A stretch of 64,000 nt of DNA from Stutzerimonas kunmingensis (GTDB lineage Bacteria > Pseudomonadota > Gammaproteobacteria > Pseudomonadales > Pseudomonadaceae). Made by a program: the position numbers and the translations under genes. This document shows positions 32,306 to 42,019 of this stretch, piece by piece (the first letter of the stretch is position 1; the number at the start of each line of letters is the position of its first letter). Location: the NCBI RefSeq assembly GCF_900114065.1, contig NZ_FORS01000007.1:1-64000 (forward strand), given 5' to 3'. Under the pieces are notes generated by a model. That model ran no database searches. It saw only the letters and a program-made list of their open reading frames with translations, and had not been told where the DNA came from.

Positions 32306-32374
32306 GGAATCTGTTCCCTTGCCAGACCCACCGCGCCAGGCGCGGTGGGTGTTAACAGGCAATCCTCGGGCGGA

Positions 32375-34057
32375 TTAATACACGTCGTGCATGGTGTTGA
32401 AGACGTTGAACTTGCCGGTCGGCGTGACGATCGCCGGGTCGGTGATCACCTTCTTCAGCTTCAGCGTCTTGTCGTCGTAGATCACGATTGCGGACTGGTC
32501 GGTCTTGCCGCCCCAAAGGGAGATCCACACTTCGTCACCGGCCACGTTGTACTCGGGGTGGGTGGCGCGACGGATCGCCTTGCTTTCCGGCAGCCCGGAA
32601 TCCTTGGCGACGTCGAGACGCTTGGGCTCCTTGCTCAGGTCGTTGAGGTCATAGACGTAGACGGACTCGGCGACTTCCCGCTCGGGGTTCATCGGCGCGT
32701 CGGCCCAGAGGTTCTTCGACTTCGGATGGGTCTTGACGAACAGGTTGCCGGCACCCGGCATCTTCAGTTCCTGCACCACCTTCCAGTTGTGCTCCTTGTA
32801 CTTGGCGTACTTCGGATCGTCGGAAGCAGTGGAGATCAGCGAGACCACGTCATCGCCAAGGTGACCGGTGGTCCAGACCGGGCCAAACTGCGGATGGATG
32901 AAGTTGGCGCCGCGACCCGGGTGCGGGATCTTCGCGGTGTCGACCAGCGCGGCCAGCTTGCCGGTCTTGGTATCGACCGCAGCGACCTTGTTCGAGGCGT
33001 TGGCGGCGACCATGAAGTAGCGCTTGGAGTAGTCCCAGCCGCCGTCGTGGAGGAACTTGGCCGACTCGATGGTGGTGGTCTTGAGGTTCTTCAGGTCGGT
33101 GTAGTCGACCAGGATGATCTGCCCGGTCTCCTTCACGTTGACCACCCACTCCGGCTTGATGTGCGAAGCGACGATGGACGCCACGCGCGGCTCGGGGTGA
33201 TATTCGCCGTCGACGGTCTGGCCACGGGTGGACACGACCTTGATCGGCTCCAGGGTTTCGCCGTCCATGATCGAGTACTGCGGCGGCCAGTAGGTGCCAC
33301 CAATCAGGTACTTGTCCTCGTAGCCCTTGAACTTGGAGGTGTCCACGGAACGGGCATCGGAGCCCAGACGCACGGTGGCGACGGTGGTCGGCTCTTCGTA
33401 CCACATGTCGATGATGGTGGTCAGGCCGTCACGGCCCACGGTATAGACGTAGCGGCCGGAAGCGGACAGGCGTGAGATGTGTACCGCGTAGCCGGTGTCC
33501 AGCACCTTCCAGATGGTGTGGGTATCGCCGTCCACCAGGGCCAGCTTGCCGGCATCGCGCAGAGTGATGGCGAATACGTTCTGCAGGTTGATCTTGTTCA
33601 GCTGCTTCTTCGGACGCTGATCAACCGGAACGATCAGCTTCCAGCTGTCCTTCATGTCCTGCAGAGAGAACTCTGGCGGCACATCCGGAGTGTTCTGGAT
33701 GTAGCGCGCCATCATGTTGATCTCTTCCTTGGTGAGGATGTCGTCATAGTTGACCATCCCGCCCTCGGTGCCATAGGCAATGATGTTCTCCAGGCGCTTG
33801 GTGCCTAGATTGAGGGTGCCGCCCTCGGTCTTCTTGCCATCCGCGTCGGTCTTGCTCCAGTGCGGCTCGAGGTTCTTGCCCGTGGCTCCTTTACGCAGAA
33901 CGCCGTGGCAACCGGCACAGCGTTCGAAATAGATCTGCTTGGCCGCTTCCTTTTCTTCGGCGGTCATCTCTGGGGCAGCAGCCTGGGCGACGGCCAGACC
34001 AAGCAACGAAAGGCCGGCGATCAGGCCAGCCAGAATAGGTTTACCGACATTGCTCAT
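32375..34057 (-). CDS. nirS: Cytochrome cd1 nitrite reductase NirS
   Basis: A 560-residue periplasmic enzyme that reduces nitrite to NO. It has a signal peptide (LLGLAVAQAAAPEMTAEEK), an N-terminal cytochrome c domain with CAGCHGVLRKGATGKNLEP, and from about residue 130 the eight-bladed propeller that holds heme d1. Conserved elements include GRYVYTVGRDGLTTIIDMW, PHPGRGANFIHP (active-site His), AGNLFVKTHPKS and the C-terminal VFNTMHDVY. First gene of nirS-nirT-nirB. Confidence 0.97.
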   Translation of the reverse strand: MSNVGKPILAGLIAGLSLLGLAVAQAAAPEMTAEEKEAAKQIYFERCAGCHGVLRKGATGKNLEPHWSKTDADGKKTEGGTLNLGTKRLENIIAYGTEGGMVNYDDILTKEEINMMARYIQNTPDVPPEFSLQDMKDSWKLIVPVDQRPKKQLNKINLQNVFAITLRDAGKLALVDGDTHTIWKVLDTGYAVHISRLSASGRYVYTVGRDGLTTIIDMWYEEPTTVATVRLGSDARSVDTSKFKGYEDKYLIGGTYWPPQYSIMDGETLEPIKVVSTRGQTVDGEYHPEPRVASIVASHIKPEWVVNVKETGQIILVDYTDLKNLKTTTIESAKFLHDGGWDYSKRYFMVAANASNKVAAVDTKTGKLAALVDTAKIPHPGRGANFIHPQFGPVWTTGHLGDDVVSLISTASDDPKYAKYKEHNWKVVQELKMPGAGNLFVKTHPKSKNLWADAPMNPEREVAESVYVYDLNDLSKEPKRLDVAKDSGLPESKAIRRATHPEYNVAGDEVWISLWGGKTDQSAIVIYDDKTLKLKKVITDPAIVTPTGKFNVFNTMHDVY

Positions 34058-34175
34058 CCTTCTCTCCTATGGGAGCGCTTCTGGCGACTCCTGCTAGTTA
34101 CGGCGGTGTGGCAGTTCCCGGGGACTTCTTCTTTTTGCGATTTGGATGCTATGAGAGCGCCGTTGCGAAGACGCT

Positions 34176-34189
34176 TGACGACAATCAAG
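34176..34189 (-). promoter_or_regulatory. DNR/FNR box for nirS
   Basis: TTGACGACAATCAA matches TTGAT-N4-ATCAA at nine of ten defined bases. Its centre is about 125 bases before the nirS start. Confidence 0.75.
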
Positions 34190-34287
34190 AGAGCCCCCGG
34201 CACCCCCTCAGCGTGACGCCTTGTCGCGGGCGTAACGGGTCGAAACGTCTGGAATCGGCTTCGATTGGTCGGCATCAGGTGCGGGAC

Positions 34288-34301
34288 TTGATCGCAATCA
34301 A
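34288..34301 (+). promoter_or_regulatory. DNR/FNR box for nirQ
   Basis: TTGATCGCAATCAA is a perfect match. Its centre is about 95 bases before the nirQ start. Confidence 0.82.
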
Positions 34302-34389
34302 GCTTTGCCGGCGGATGGCTTGAGAGGGGTCGGTGGGGCCGGTAGCTTGGCAATGGAAATAACCAACTGCTGCCGTGAGGTACTTGCCT

Positions 34390-35202
34390 GTGAATGCGAT
34401 TGAAACCCCGACTGCCGCCGGCACGCCTGACGCGCCCTTCTACCAACCGCTGGGCAACGAGGAGCAGCTGTTCCAGCAGGCCTGGCAGCACGGCATGCCG
34501 GTGCTGATCAAGGGCCCGACCGGCTGCGGCAAGACCCGCTTCGTGCAGCACATGGCGCATCGGCTGAACCTGCCGCTGTACACCGTGGCCTGCCATGACG
34601 ACCTCTCCGCCGCCGATCTGGTCGGCCGTCACCTGATCGGCGCCCAGGGCACCTGGTGGCAGGACGGCCCGCTGACCCGCGCGGTACGCGAAGGCGGCAT
34701 CTGCTACCTGGACGAAGTGGTCGAGGCGCGACAGGACACCGCCGTGGTACTGCACCCGCTGGCCGACGACCGCCGCGAGCTGTTCATCGAGCGCACCGGC
34801 GAGGCGCTCAAGGCGCCGCCGGGTTTCATGCTGGTGGTGTCCTATAACCCTGGTTACCAGAACCTGCTCAAGGGCATGAAGCCGAGTACCCGCCAGCGCT
34901 TCGTGGCGATGCGCTTCGATTACCCGCCGGCCGCCGAGGAGGTGCGCATCGTCGCCAACGAGGCGCAGGTGGATGACGAACTCGCCGCCCAGGTGGTCAA
35001 GCTCGGCCAGGCGCTACGCCGGTTGGAGCAGCATGATCTGGAGGAAGTCGCCTCGACCCGCCTGCTGATCTTCACTGCGCGGATGATTCGCTCCGGCATG
35101 ACGCCGCGTCAGGCCTGCCTGGCGTGCCTCGCCGAGCCGCTGTCGGATGACCCGCAGACGGTCGCCGCGCTGATGGATGTGGTCGATGTCCACTTCGCCT
35201 GA
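34390..35202 (+). CDS. nirQ: MoxR-type AAA+ ATPase NirQ (NorQ)
   Basis: A 270-residue cytoplasmic AAA+ ATPase. Walker A is GPTGCGKTRF, Walker B is ICYLDEVVEA, and sensor region SYNPGYQNLLKGMKPSTRQRF carries the arginine finger. It pairs with NorD to activate NO reductase, and nitrite reductase in some reports. The start is uncertain: GTG at 34390 has GAGG nine bases upstream; an in-frame GTG at 34375 lacks a site. Divergent from nirS. Confidence 0.93.
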   Translation: MNAIETPTAAGTPDAPFYQPLGNEEQLFQQAWQHGMPVLIKGPTGCGKTRFVQHMAHRLNLPLYTVACHDDLSAADLVGRHLIGAQGTWWQDGPLTRAVREGGICYLDEVVEARQDTAVVLHPLADDRRELFIERTGEALKAPPGFMLVVSYNPGYQNLLKGMKPSTRQRFVAMRFDYPPAAEEVRIVANEAQVDDELAAQVVKLGQALRRLEQHDLEEVASTRLLIFTARMIRSGMTPRQACLACLAEPLSDDPQTVAALMDVVDVHFA

Positions 35203-35773
35203 AGCCACCAGCCAACTGTCCCGGCGCCTGCCGGGCGATCTGGCGATGTGGTTCTTCATCCTCGCCGAGCTGACCGTCTTCGCCATCCTGATCCTGGCGT
35301 TCGCCGCCACGCAGATGCTCAATCCGCAGCTGTTCAGCGAGAGCCGCGCGGCGCTGGACAGCTCCATCGGCCTGGCGCTGACCCTGAGCCTGCTGACCTC
35401 AGGCCTGTTCGCCGCCCTGGCGGTGGAACAGGTGCGCGAGGCCCGGTCCGGGCGCGCGACGCTGTTGCTGCTCGCCGCGCTGGGCTCGTCCTGCGTCTAC
35501 GTGGTGCTCAAGCTCAACGAGTACAGCCACCTGGCCGGGCTCGGCCTGGGCATGGAACACAACACCTTCTTCACCCTGTACTGGATTCTGACGGGCTTTC
35601 ATTTCCTGCATGTGCTGCTGGGCATGGTGATCCTCGGCTGGCTGGCCATGCGCTGCCGCCGCGGCGCCTACGGGCCGGACGAGCACAGCGGCCTGGAGTC
35701 CGGAGTGCTCTACTGGCACATGGTGGATATGGTCTGGGTGCTGCTGTTCCCGCTGGTCTACGTGCTGAGGTAA
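35186..35773 (+). CDS. norE: NorE, heme-copper oxidase subunit III-like protein
   Basis: A 195-residue membrane protein with five helices, related to cytochrome oxidase subunit III: RRLPGDLAMWFFILAELTVF at the start and GMEHNTFFTLYWILTGFHFLHVLLGM in the middle. NorE supports NO reductase activity or stability but is not a catalytic subunit. It overlaps the end of nirQ, so it is translationally coupled. An ATG at 35177 is an alternative start. Confidence 0.9.
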   Translation: MSTSPEATSQLSRRLPGDLAMWFFILAELTVFAILILAFAATQMLNPQLFSESRAALDSSIGLALTLSLLTSGLFAALAVEQVREARSGRATLLLLAALGSSCVYVVLKLNEYSHLAGLGLGMEHNTFFTLYWILTGFHFLHVLLGMVILGWLAMRCRRGAYGPDEHSGLESGVLYWHMVDMVWVLLFPLVYVLR

Positions 35774-35776
35774 GTC

Positions 35777-36025
35777 ATGTCTGCTTCGAAGATTCTGGTG
35801 GCCTGCTGGCTCGGTCTGGCACTGCTGTCGGTTTCCACCGTGCTGCTGGGTAATGCCGGCGCCACGCTGGCATTGGCTGGTGCCGTTCTGCTCACGGCGT
35901 TCGGCAAGGCCTGGCTGATCACCGACGGTTTCATGGAGCTGCGCCACGCTCCGCGGGCGTGGCGTCTGCTGCTGCTCGCCTGGCCGCTGGTACTGGTGCT
36001 CGGCGTGCTGCTGACCCTGCTCTGA
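35777..36025 (+). CDS. norF: NorF, small membrane protein
   Basis: An 82-residue protein with about three helices (ILVACWLGLALLSVSTVLLG; TLALAGAVLLTAFGKAWLI; LLLLAWPLVLVLGVLLTLL). GKAWLITDGFMELRHAPRAWR resembles the cytochrome oxidase subunit IV/NorF conserved loop. It starts three bases after norE and works with it on NO reductase. Confidence 0.87.
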   Translation: MSASKILVACWLGLALLSVSTVLLGNAGATLALAGAVLLTAFGKAWLITDGFMELRHAPRAWRLLLLAWPLVLVLGVLLTLL

Positions 36026-36084
36026 CCAACGGTACACCGCCGCAAGAAGCTGACGATGCGGTCAGCCACGCCCCGCGACTTTTA

Positions 36085-36098
36085 TTGTTTCCGATCAA
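36085..36098 (+). promoter_or_regulatory. Weak DNR/FNR box upstream of nirJ
   Basis: TTGTTTCCGATCAA has a perfect right half (ATCAA) and four of five bases in the left half. Its centre is about 104 bases before nirJ and after norF. Confidence 0.5.
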
Positions 36099-36194
36099 GG
36101 CCAGCCCTACCCCGCTCGTTGATCCTGCTGCTCAAGGAACGGGCGCCCGAGACGGCGCGCCCAGTGAGATACGCTGCCGAAGCGGAGCCGCCCC

Positions 36195-37376
36195 ATGTTG
36201 AGAATCAGCCATTACCTGCGCGCCCTGGCCCAACCGGCCACCAAGGTGCTCGGTGCCCGCAGCGCCAGCGGCAAGCGCCCACCCGTGGTGATCTGGAACC
36301 TGCTCAGGCGCTGCAACCTGACCTGCAAGCACTGTTACGCGACCTCCGCCGACAGCGAGTTCCGCGACGAACTAGATACCGCCGAGGCGCTGAAGGTGAT
36401 CGACGATCTGCACGAGGCCGGTGTGCGCGTGCTGATCCTCTCCGGCGGCGAACCGCTGCTGCGGGCCGACATCTTCCAGCTGGCCGATTACGCCCGTGAA
36501 AAAGGTTTCTTCGTTGCGCTGTCCACCAACGGCACGCTGATCGACGAGAGCAACATCGAGCGTATCGCCGCGGCGCAGTTCGACTACGTCGGCATCAGCA
36601 TCGACGGCCTGGAGGCGGTGCATGACGAATGGCGCCAGCTCAAGGGCAGCTTCGCCGCATCCATGCATGCCATCGACCTGTGCCGCCAGCGCGATATCCG
36701 CGTCGGCCTGCGCACTACCCTGACGCAGAACAACTACCCGCAGCTGCCGGCGCTGCTGGCGCTGATGCGCGAACACGACGTGCAGAAGTTCTACCTCTCG
36801 CACCTCAACTACAGCGGCCGCGGCAAGCGCAGCAGCAAGGCCGACGCCCATCACCAGATGACCCGCGACGCCATGCGTCAGCTCTTCGAGCAGGCCTGGG
36901 ACGACGTCCAGCACGGCCGCGAGACCGATTTCGTCAGCGGTAACAACGACGCCGACGCGGTCCTGCTGCTGCAGTGGGTCGAGGACCGCCTGCCTGAGCA
37001 TCGCGACCGCCTGGAAGGCATGCTGCGCGCCTGGGGCGGCAACGCCTCCGGCAGCGGCATCGCCAACATCGACAACATCGGCGACGTGCACCCGGACACC
37101 TACTGGTGGCAGCACACCGTCGGCAACGTCCGCCGCCAGCGCTTCAGCGACATCTGGCTGAACGAGCCGGCGCCGCTGCTGCAGGAGCTGCGCCAGCATC
37201 CGCGCGCGGTCCACGGTCGCTGTGCCGACTGCCGCTGGCTGGCGATCTGCAACGGCAACACCCGTACCCGCGCCTGGGCGCAGGGCGATCTGTGGGCCGA
37301 AGACCCGGGCTGCTACCTCTCCGACGAGGAGATCGGCCTGTCCGCCGCCGAGCGCATTCCCAGCATCGCCATCTGA
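36195..37376 (+). CDS. nirJ: Heme d1 biosynthesis radical SAM protein NirJ
   Basis: A 393-residue radical SAM enzyme. The [4Fe-4S]-SAM motif is CNLTCKHC (CX3CX2C) near residue 38, followed by GGEPLLR (SAM contact). The C-terminal SPASM-like domain has cysteines in [18 protein letters not shown] and a late Cys in [11 protein letters not shown]. NirJ removes propionate side chains and installs the keto groups of heme d1. First gene of nirJ-nirE-nirN. Confidence 0.95.
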   Translation: MLRISHYLRALAQPATKVLGARSASGKRPPVVIWNLLRRCNLTCKHCYATSADSEFRDELDTAEALKVIDDLHEAGVRVLILSGGEPLLRADIFQLADYAREKGFFVALSTNGTLIDESNIERIAAAQFDYVGISIDGLEAVHDEWRQLKGSFAASMHAIDLCRQRDIRVGLRTTLTQNNYPQLPALLALMREHDVQKFYLSHLNYSGRGKRSSKADAHHQMTRDAMRQLFEQAWDDVQHGRETDFVSGNNDADAVLLLQWVEDRLPEHRDRLEGMLRAWGGNASGSGIANIDNIGDVHPDTYWWQHTVGNVRRQRFSDIWLNEPAPLLQELRQHPRAVHGRCADCRWLAICNGNTRTRAWAQGDLWAEDPGCYLSDEEIGLSAAERIPSIAI

Positions 37377-37446
37377 CCGATCGAGCGGCCGACCAAGCGC
37401 CGCAGCAACGCACTCCGTAAGCCCGATGAGAATTCAGGAGCACCGC

Positions 37447-38283
37447 ATGGACCAGCCACTCACATTTCCCGCCTCGCTGAGCGCCGCGTTCGCCCCTGGC
37501 GAAGTCGCTCTGGTCGGCGCCGGACCGGGCGACCCCGGCCTGCTCACCCTGCGTGCCTGGAGCCTGTTGCAACAGGCCGACGCGGTGGTCTACGACCGCC
37601 TGGTCAGCGACGGGTTGATGGCGTTGCTGCCGGCCGACTGCAGCCGCCATTACGTCGGCAAGACCAGTGGCTACCACAGCCTGCCGCAGCCGGAGATCAA
37701 CCAGCTGCTGGCCGACCTGGCGCTGCAGAACAAGCGCGTGGTGCGACTCAAGGGCGGCGACCCGTTCATCTTCGGCCGCGGTGCCGAGGAACTGGAATTC
37801 CTTCTGCAGCGCGGTATCGACTGCCAGGTAGTACCGGGCATCACCGCTGCGGCCGGCTGCAGCGCCTATGCCGGCATCCCGCTGACCCACCGCGATCTGG
37901 CCCATTCCTGCCAGTTCATCACCGGCCACCTGCAGACCAACGGCGAGCTGCACCTGCCCTGGGACGCCCTGGCTCAGGGCGGGCAGACGCTGGTGTTCTA
38001 CATGGGCCTGGCCAGCCTCGGCGAGATCTCGCGCAACCTGATCTCCGCCGGCCTGCCGGTGGACACGCCCGCCGCGCTGATCGGCAACGGCACCCGCGAG
38101 AACCAGCAGGTGGTGCGCTGCACGCTGCGCCAGCTGCCAAGCATGGCCGACGAGCAGCACCTCACGCCGCCGACCCTGACCGTGATCGGCCGGGTGGTCG
38201 GCCTGTTCGCCGAGCGCCAGGTCCAGCACCCGGCGCGGCTGCACGGTGATCCAGCCCCGCAAACGGAGGCCTTATGCAACTGA
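37447..38283 (+). CDS. nirE: Uroporphyrinogen-III C-methyltransferase NirE
   Basis: A 278-residue SAM-dependent enzyme making precorrin-2 for the heme d1 branch. [18 protein letters not shown] is the SUMT N-terminal SAM motif, [16 protein letters not shown] the second, and [21 protein letters not shown] the third. No CysG dehydrogenase domain is attached. ATG at 37447 has AGGAGC upstream. It overlaps nirN by ten bases. Confidence 0.95.
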   Translation: MDQPLTFPASLSAAFAPGEVALVGAGPGDPGLLTLRAWSLLQQADAVVYDRLVSDGLMALLPADCSRHYVGKTSGYHSLPQPEINQLLADLALQNKRVVRLKGGDPFIFGRGAEELEFLLQRGIDCQVVPGITAAAGCSAYAGIPLTHRDLAHSCQFITGHLQTNGELHLPWDALAQGGQTLVFYMGLASLGEISRNLISAGLPVDTPAALIGNGTRENQQVVRCTLRQLPSMADEQHLTPPTLTVIGRVVGLFAERQVQHPARLHGDPAPQTEALCN

Positions 38284-39797
38284 TACCCGCCCTGCTGCTG
38301 GCCGCCGCGCTGCCGGCGGCCACCTTCGTTGCCCTCGACCTGGCCATTCCGCGGGCTGCCGCGGCGACCCAGCCAGCCGACAGTCAGGCGCTGTACGAAC
38401 AGCACTGTCAGAGCTGCCACGGCGTCAATCGTCTCGGCGGCGCCGGCCCGGCGCTGTTGCCGGAAAGCCTCAGCCGCATCAAGCCAGCCGAAGCCCAGGC
38501 GGTGATTCGCGACGGCCGTCCGGCGAGCCAGATGGCCGCCTATTCCCACGTGCTTAACGAAGCGCAGGTCACCGGCCTGGTCGACTACCTCTATCAGCCC
38601 TCTGCCGTGCCGCCCACCTGGAGCGACACCGACATCCGCGCCAGCCATCGGATTCTCAAGGACGTCGCCACGCTGCCAACGACCCCGCAGCACGGCGCCG
38701 ACCCGCTCAACCTGTTCGTGGTGGTCGAAGCCGGCAATCACCACGTCCGGGTGCTGGACGGCGATCGTTTCGAGGAGCTGGCGAACTTCCAGTCGCACTT
38801 CGCCCTGCACGGCGGGCCGAAGTTCTCGCCGGACGGCCGCTTCGTCTACTTCGCCTCCCGCGACGGCTGGGTCAGCGTCTACGACCTGCACAACCTGAGC
38901 ATGATCGCCGAGGTTCGCGCGGGGTTGAACACGCGCAACCTGGCGGTGAGCAACGATGGCCGCTGGGTGCTGGTGGGCAACTACCTACCGGGCAATCTGG
39001 TGCTGCTCGATGCCCGCGACCTTTCGCTGGTCAAGCACATCCCGGCGGTCGGCCAGGACGGCACGCCGTCCCGGGTCAGCGCCGTGTACACCGCGCCGCC
39101 ACGCGACAGCTTCGTGGTCGCCCTGAAAGACGTGCAGGAAGCCTGGGAGCTCTCCTATGCCGGCGAGCCGACCTTCGAACCACGACGGATCAAGGCAGCC
39201 GACTATCTCGACGACTTCTCATTCACTCCAGACTACCGCTACCTGCTGGCCACCTCGCGCAAGGCCCACGGCGGCCAGGTGATCGATCTGGATAGTGGCA
39301 AGGCCGTCACCGACATCCCGCTGCCGGGCATGCCGCATCTGGGCTCGGGTATCTACTGGAAACGCGACGGCAAGTGGGTGTTCGCCACCCCCAACGTCAG
39401 CAAGGGATTGATCTCGGTGCTGGACCTGGAAACCTGGAAGCTGATCAAGGAGATTCCCACCGAAGGCCCGGGCTTCTTCATGCGCAGCCAACAAAACTCG
39501 CCCTATGCCTGGACCGACGTGTTCTTCGGCCCGAACAACGACGCCGTGCACCTGATCGACAAGCAGACCCTGGAAGTCGCCCACACCCTGCGCCCGATGC
39601 CGGGCAAGAACGCCGCCCATGTCGAGTTCACCAACGACGGCCGCTACGCCCTGCTCAGCGTCTGGGACACCGACGGCGCCCTGCTCGTCTACGACGCCAA
39701 GACGCTGGAGGAGGTCAAACGCATCCCGATGAACAAGCCCTCCGGCAAGTACAACGTCGGCAACAAGATCGAGTTCGCCGAAGGCACTTCGCACTGA
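38274..39797 (+). CDS. nirN: NirN, dihydro-heme d1 dehydrogenase (NirS paralogue)
   Basis: A 507-residue periplasmic protein built like NirS: signal peptide, a cytochrome c domain with [17 protein letters not shown], then an eight-bladed d1-binding propeller ([22 protein letters not shown] onward). NirN performs the last oxidation in heme d1 synthesis before transfer to NirS. Last gene of nirJEN. Confidence 0.93.
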   Translation: MQLIPALLLAAALPAATFVALDLAIPRAAAATQPADSQALYEQHCQSCHGVNRLGGAGPALLPESLSRIKPAEAQAVIRDGRPASQMAAYSHVLNEAQVTGLVDYLYQPSAVPPTWSDTDIRASHRILKDVATLPTTPQHGADPLNLFVVVEAGNHHVRVLDGDRFEELANFQSHFALHGGPKFSPDGRFVYFASRDGWVSVYDLHNLSMIAEVRAGLNTRNLAVSNDGRWVLVGNYLPGNLVLLDARDLSLVKHIPAVGQDGTPSRVSAVYTAPPRDSFVVALKDVQEAWELSYAGEPTFEPRRIKAADYLDDFSFTPDYRYLLATSRKAHGGQVIDLDSGKAVTDIPLPGMPHLGSGIYWKRDGKWVFATPNVSKGLISVLDLETWKLIKEIPTEGPGFFMRSQQNSPYAWTDVFFGPNNDAVHLIDKQTLEVAHTLRPMPGKNAAHVEFTNDGRYALLSVWDTDGALLVYDAKTLEEVKRIPMNKPSGKYNVGNKIEFAEGTSH

Positions 39798-39899
39798 TCG
39801 TGAGCGGATCGCCCACCGATTCAAGGTGGGCGCCCCCACGACGGTCACAACCCCCTACAATCATCGGTTCCGTCACGTTCACTGCATTTAAGGTCGACC

Positions 39900-40760
39900 A
39901 TGGATATTGATCTCGCCCGCACCTTTCTCGAGATCATTCGCAGCGGCAGCTTCATCGCCACGGCCGAGCGCCTGCACATCACCCAGACGGCCGTCACCGC
40001 GCGCATACAGAACCTGGAAAACCAGCTGAGCTGCCGGCTGTTCGTACGCAATCGCGCCGGGGCGCGGCTGACGGCCGATGGCGAGCGCTTTGCCGCCTAT
40101 GCTCGCCAGCTGGTGCAGACCTGGGAGGCCGCGCGGCGCGACCTGCCGCTGCCACGGGGTTATGGCGAACTGCTCACGCTCGGCGCCGAGGTGAGCCTGT
40201 GCAACCCGCTGATGCTGGCCTGGGTCCAGCGCCTGCGGCAAGCGCTGCCGGGCCACGCCGTGCGACTGGAAGTGGGCAGCGGCGAAGAGCTGCAGAAGAA
40301 GCTCGACCTCGGCGTGCTCGACGCCGCACTGGTGCACCAGCCGGAGTACCTGCCCGGTCTGCAGGTCGAACAGCTGCTGGAGGAAAAGCTGATCCAGGTG
40401 GTGCAGGCGCAGAATCCAACGCCGTATCTGTACGTCGATTGGGGGCCGGCATTTCGCAAGCAGCATAACCAGGCGCTGCCCGAATACACCCGCGCCGCGC
40501 TGTCATTCAGCCTCGGGCCGCTGGCCTTGCAGTATCTGGTGCAATGCGGCGGCCGCGGCTACTTTCGCACCCGTGTGGTCCAGCGCTATCTGGAAGAAGG
40601 GGTTCTCAAGCGAGTGGAGCAGGCGCCGGAGTTCAGCTATCCGGTCTACCTGGTGCATGCCCGCGCCAGCGAATCGCCCGCGTTGCTCAAGGCCGTCGAA
40701 CTGCTGCGCGAAGTAGCCCTCGACGATTACGACTGGTCACGCTGGTACTACGATATCTGA
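39900..40760 (+). CDS. LysR-family transcriptional regulator
   Basis: A 286-residue regulator. The N-terminal HTH is MDIDLARTFLEIIRSGSFIATAERLHITQTAVTARIQNLE, followed by the effector-binding domain from about residue 90 (ELLTLGAEVSLCNPLML). Target and inducer unknown. It is separated from nirN by about 100 bases with a small hairpin and converges on the HPP-CBS gene, so it does not share a promoter with either neighbour. Confidence 0.88.
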   Translation: MDIDLARTFLEIIRSGSFIATAERLHITQTAVTARIQNLENQLSCRLFVRNRAGARLTADGERFAAYARQLVQTWEAARRDLPLPRGYGELLTLGAEVSLCNPLMLAWVQRLRQALPGHAVRLEVGSGEELQKKLDLGVLDAALVHQPEYLPGLQVEQLLEEKLIQVVQAQNPTPYLYVDWGPAFRKQHNQALPEYTRAALSFSLGPLALQYLVQCGGRGYFRTRVVQRYLEEGVLKRVEQAPEFSYPVYLVHARASESPALLKAVELLREVALDDYDWSRWYYDI

Positions 40761-40784
40761 GCGTCGCGCCGGACTCGTGGCCGC

Positions 40785-41924
40785 TCAGTCCGGCAGCTGC
40801 TTGAGCCAGTTGCGGTACAGCGCGGCGATCAGATCCGTCTGGGTAATCATGCCGACCAGCCGCTGTTGCTCATCGACCACCGGCAGGCAGTGCAGGCCGC
40901 GATCCGAGAGTAGATAAACCAGTTCGACCATGTGCGTATCGGCGGTCACCGAGACTACTGGCGAACTCATGATCGCGCGTAGCTTGGTGCCGCGCAGGAA
41001 GTTCAGCTGACCGAAACTGAGCCGCCCGGGCCGCGGGTGGAAGTGCTTGAGCAGGTCCACCTGGGTGACGATGCCGACCAGCCGATGGTCGTCGCCCTGC
41101 ACCACCGGCAGCGAGCGCAGCCGGTGCACCTGCAGGGTCTGCCAGGCCTGCTCGATGAAGGTATCCGGCGTGTGCCAGTACAGATCGCGTGACATCACGT
41201 GCGCCGCGGTGATCTCGCCCATGCTGCGCCGCAGGGCGTGCTTCTCGGTCTGCTTGATCAGCCGCTCGAGGTCGTCACGGGTGACGTCGACATACTCGCC
41301 GAACTCCTGCAGTGCGCGATCCACGTCGTCATGGGTGAAGCTCATGCGCTCGCCCGGCGGCAGGTCGCGGGTGTGATGACTGTTCTCGCGGCTCAGCCGC
41401 GGCTTCGGATAGGGATGCCCGGTCAGGTTGTTGTAGACCAGCGCGACCGTCACCAGGAGCGCCGAATAGAACAGCACTGGCCCGACCAGCGCGTAACCCA
41501 GCTGATGCAGCTCCGGGCTGCCCACCGCCGCCACCAGCGCCAGCGCGATGCTCGGCGGATGCAGGCAGCGCAGATAGAACAGACAGAGCAGCGACAGGCA
41601 AGCCGCCAGCGCCAGCGAGGCGATACTGGGCAAGCCGCTCATGCCCAGACTGATGCCGATCAGCGCCGCCAGCAGATTGCCAACCAGAACCGCCCATGGC
41701 TGGGCGAACGGGCTGGACGAGGCGACGAACACCAGCACCGCCGAGGCGCCGGCTGGCCCCATGATCTGCAGGGTCAACGAACTGCCGACCAGCATGTAGC
41801 CGCTGCAGAACACCAGCGGCATGACGATGGCGACGCCGAGGGCGGCGCGCAACCACTCCTTCGGCGAAGCATTCAGCGGGGCGGGAAGGAACGAGCGAAT
41901 CCAGAGGGCGAAAGAGTCGTGCAT
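40785..41924 (-). CDS. HPP-family membrane protein with two C-terminal CBS domains
   Basis: A 379-residue protein. Residues 20-180 form the HPP membrane domain with about four to five helices: MGPAGASAVLVFVASSSPFAQP and LRCLHPPSIALALVAAVGS, which contains the name-giving HPP. After a charged linker, two CBS domains follow (AAHVMSRDLYWHTPDTFIEQA...RLVGIVTQVDLLKHF and AIMSSPVVSVTADTHMVELV...LVGMITQTDLIAAL). CBS pairs bind adenine nucleotides. Some HPP proteins of plastids and cyanobacteria move nitrite; a nitrite-permeation role here is inference from that and the location. Start 41924 gives the whole first helix. Confidence 0.82.
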   Translation of the reverse strand: MHDSFALWIRSFLPAPLNASPKEWLRAALGVAIVMPLVFCSGYMLVGSSLTLQIMGPAGASAVLVFVASSSPFAQPWAVLVGNLLAALIGISLGMSGLPSIASLALAACLSLLCLFYLRCLHPPSIALALVAAVGSPELHQLGYALVGPVLFYSALLVTVALVYNNLTGHPYPKPRLSRENSHHTRDLPPGERMSFTHDDVDRALQEFGEYVDVTRDDLERLIKQTEKHALRRSMGEITAAHVMSRDLYWHTPDTFIEQAWQTLQVHRLRSLPVVQGDDHRLVGIVTQVDLLKHFHPRPGRLSFGQLNFLRGTKLRAIMSSPVVSVTADTHMVELVYLLSDRGLHCLPVVDEQQRLVGMITQTDLIAALYRNWLKQLPD

Positions 41925-42019
41925 TGGTCCTGCTTGTGTCGAAATCGGAGAGACCGCCCGGCGGGCGGTGGAGCGGTCCGTCCCTGGACCGGTTTTGAGC
42001 GAGATAGCTGCCCGGGCGT

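Larger units (their letters stand above)
34058..34389. other. nirS-nirQ divergent promoter region
   Basis: The 332 bases contain no gene. Two DNR boxes (34176-34189 and 34288-34301) serve nirS to the left and nirQ to the right. Nothing else recognised. Confidence 0.75.

Noticed and set aside
39798-39899. Short hairpin after nirN (GCCCACC / GGTGGGC) as a terminator
   Set aside because: The stem is seven pairs with no T-run. It may slow transcription but I could not support a terminator call.
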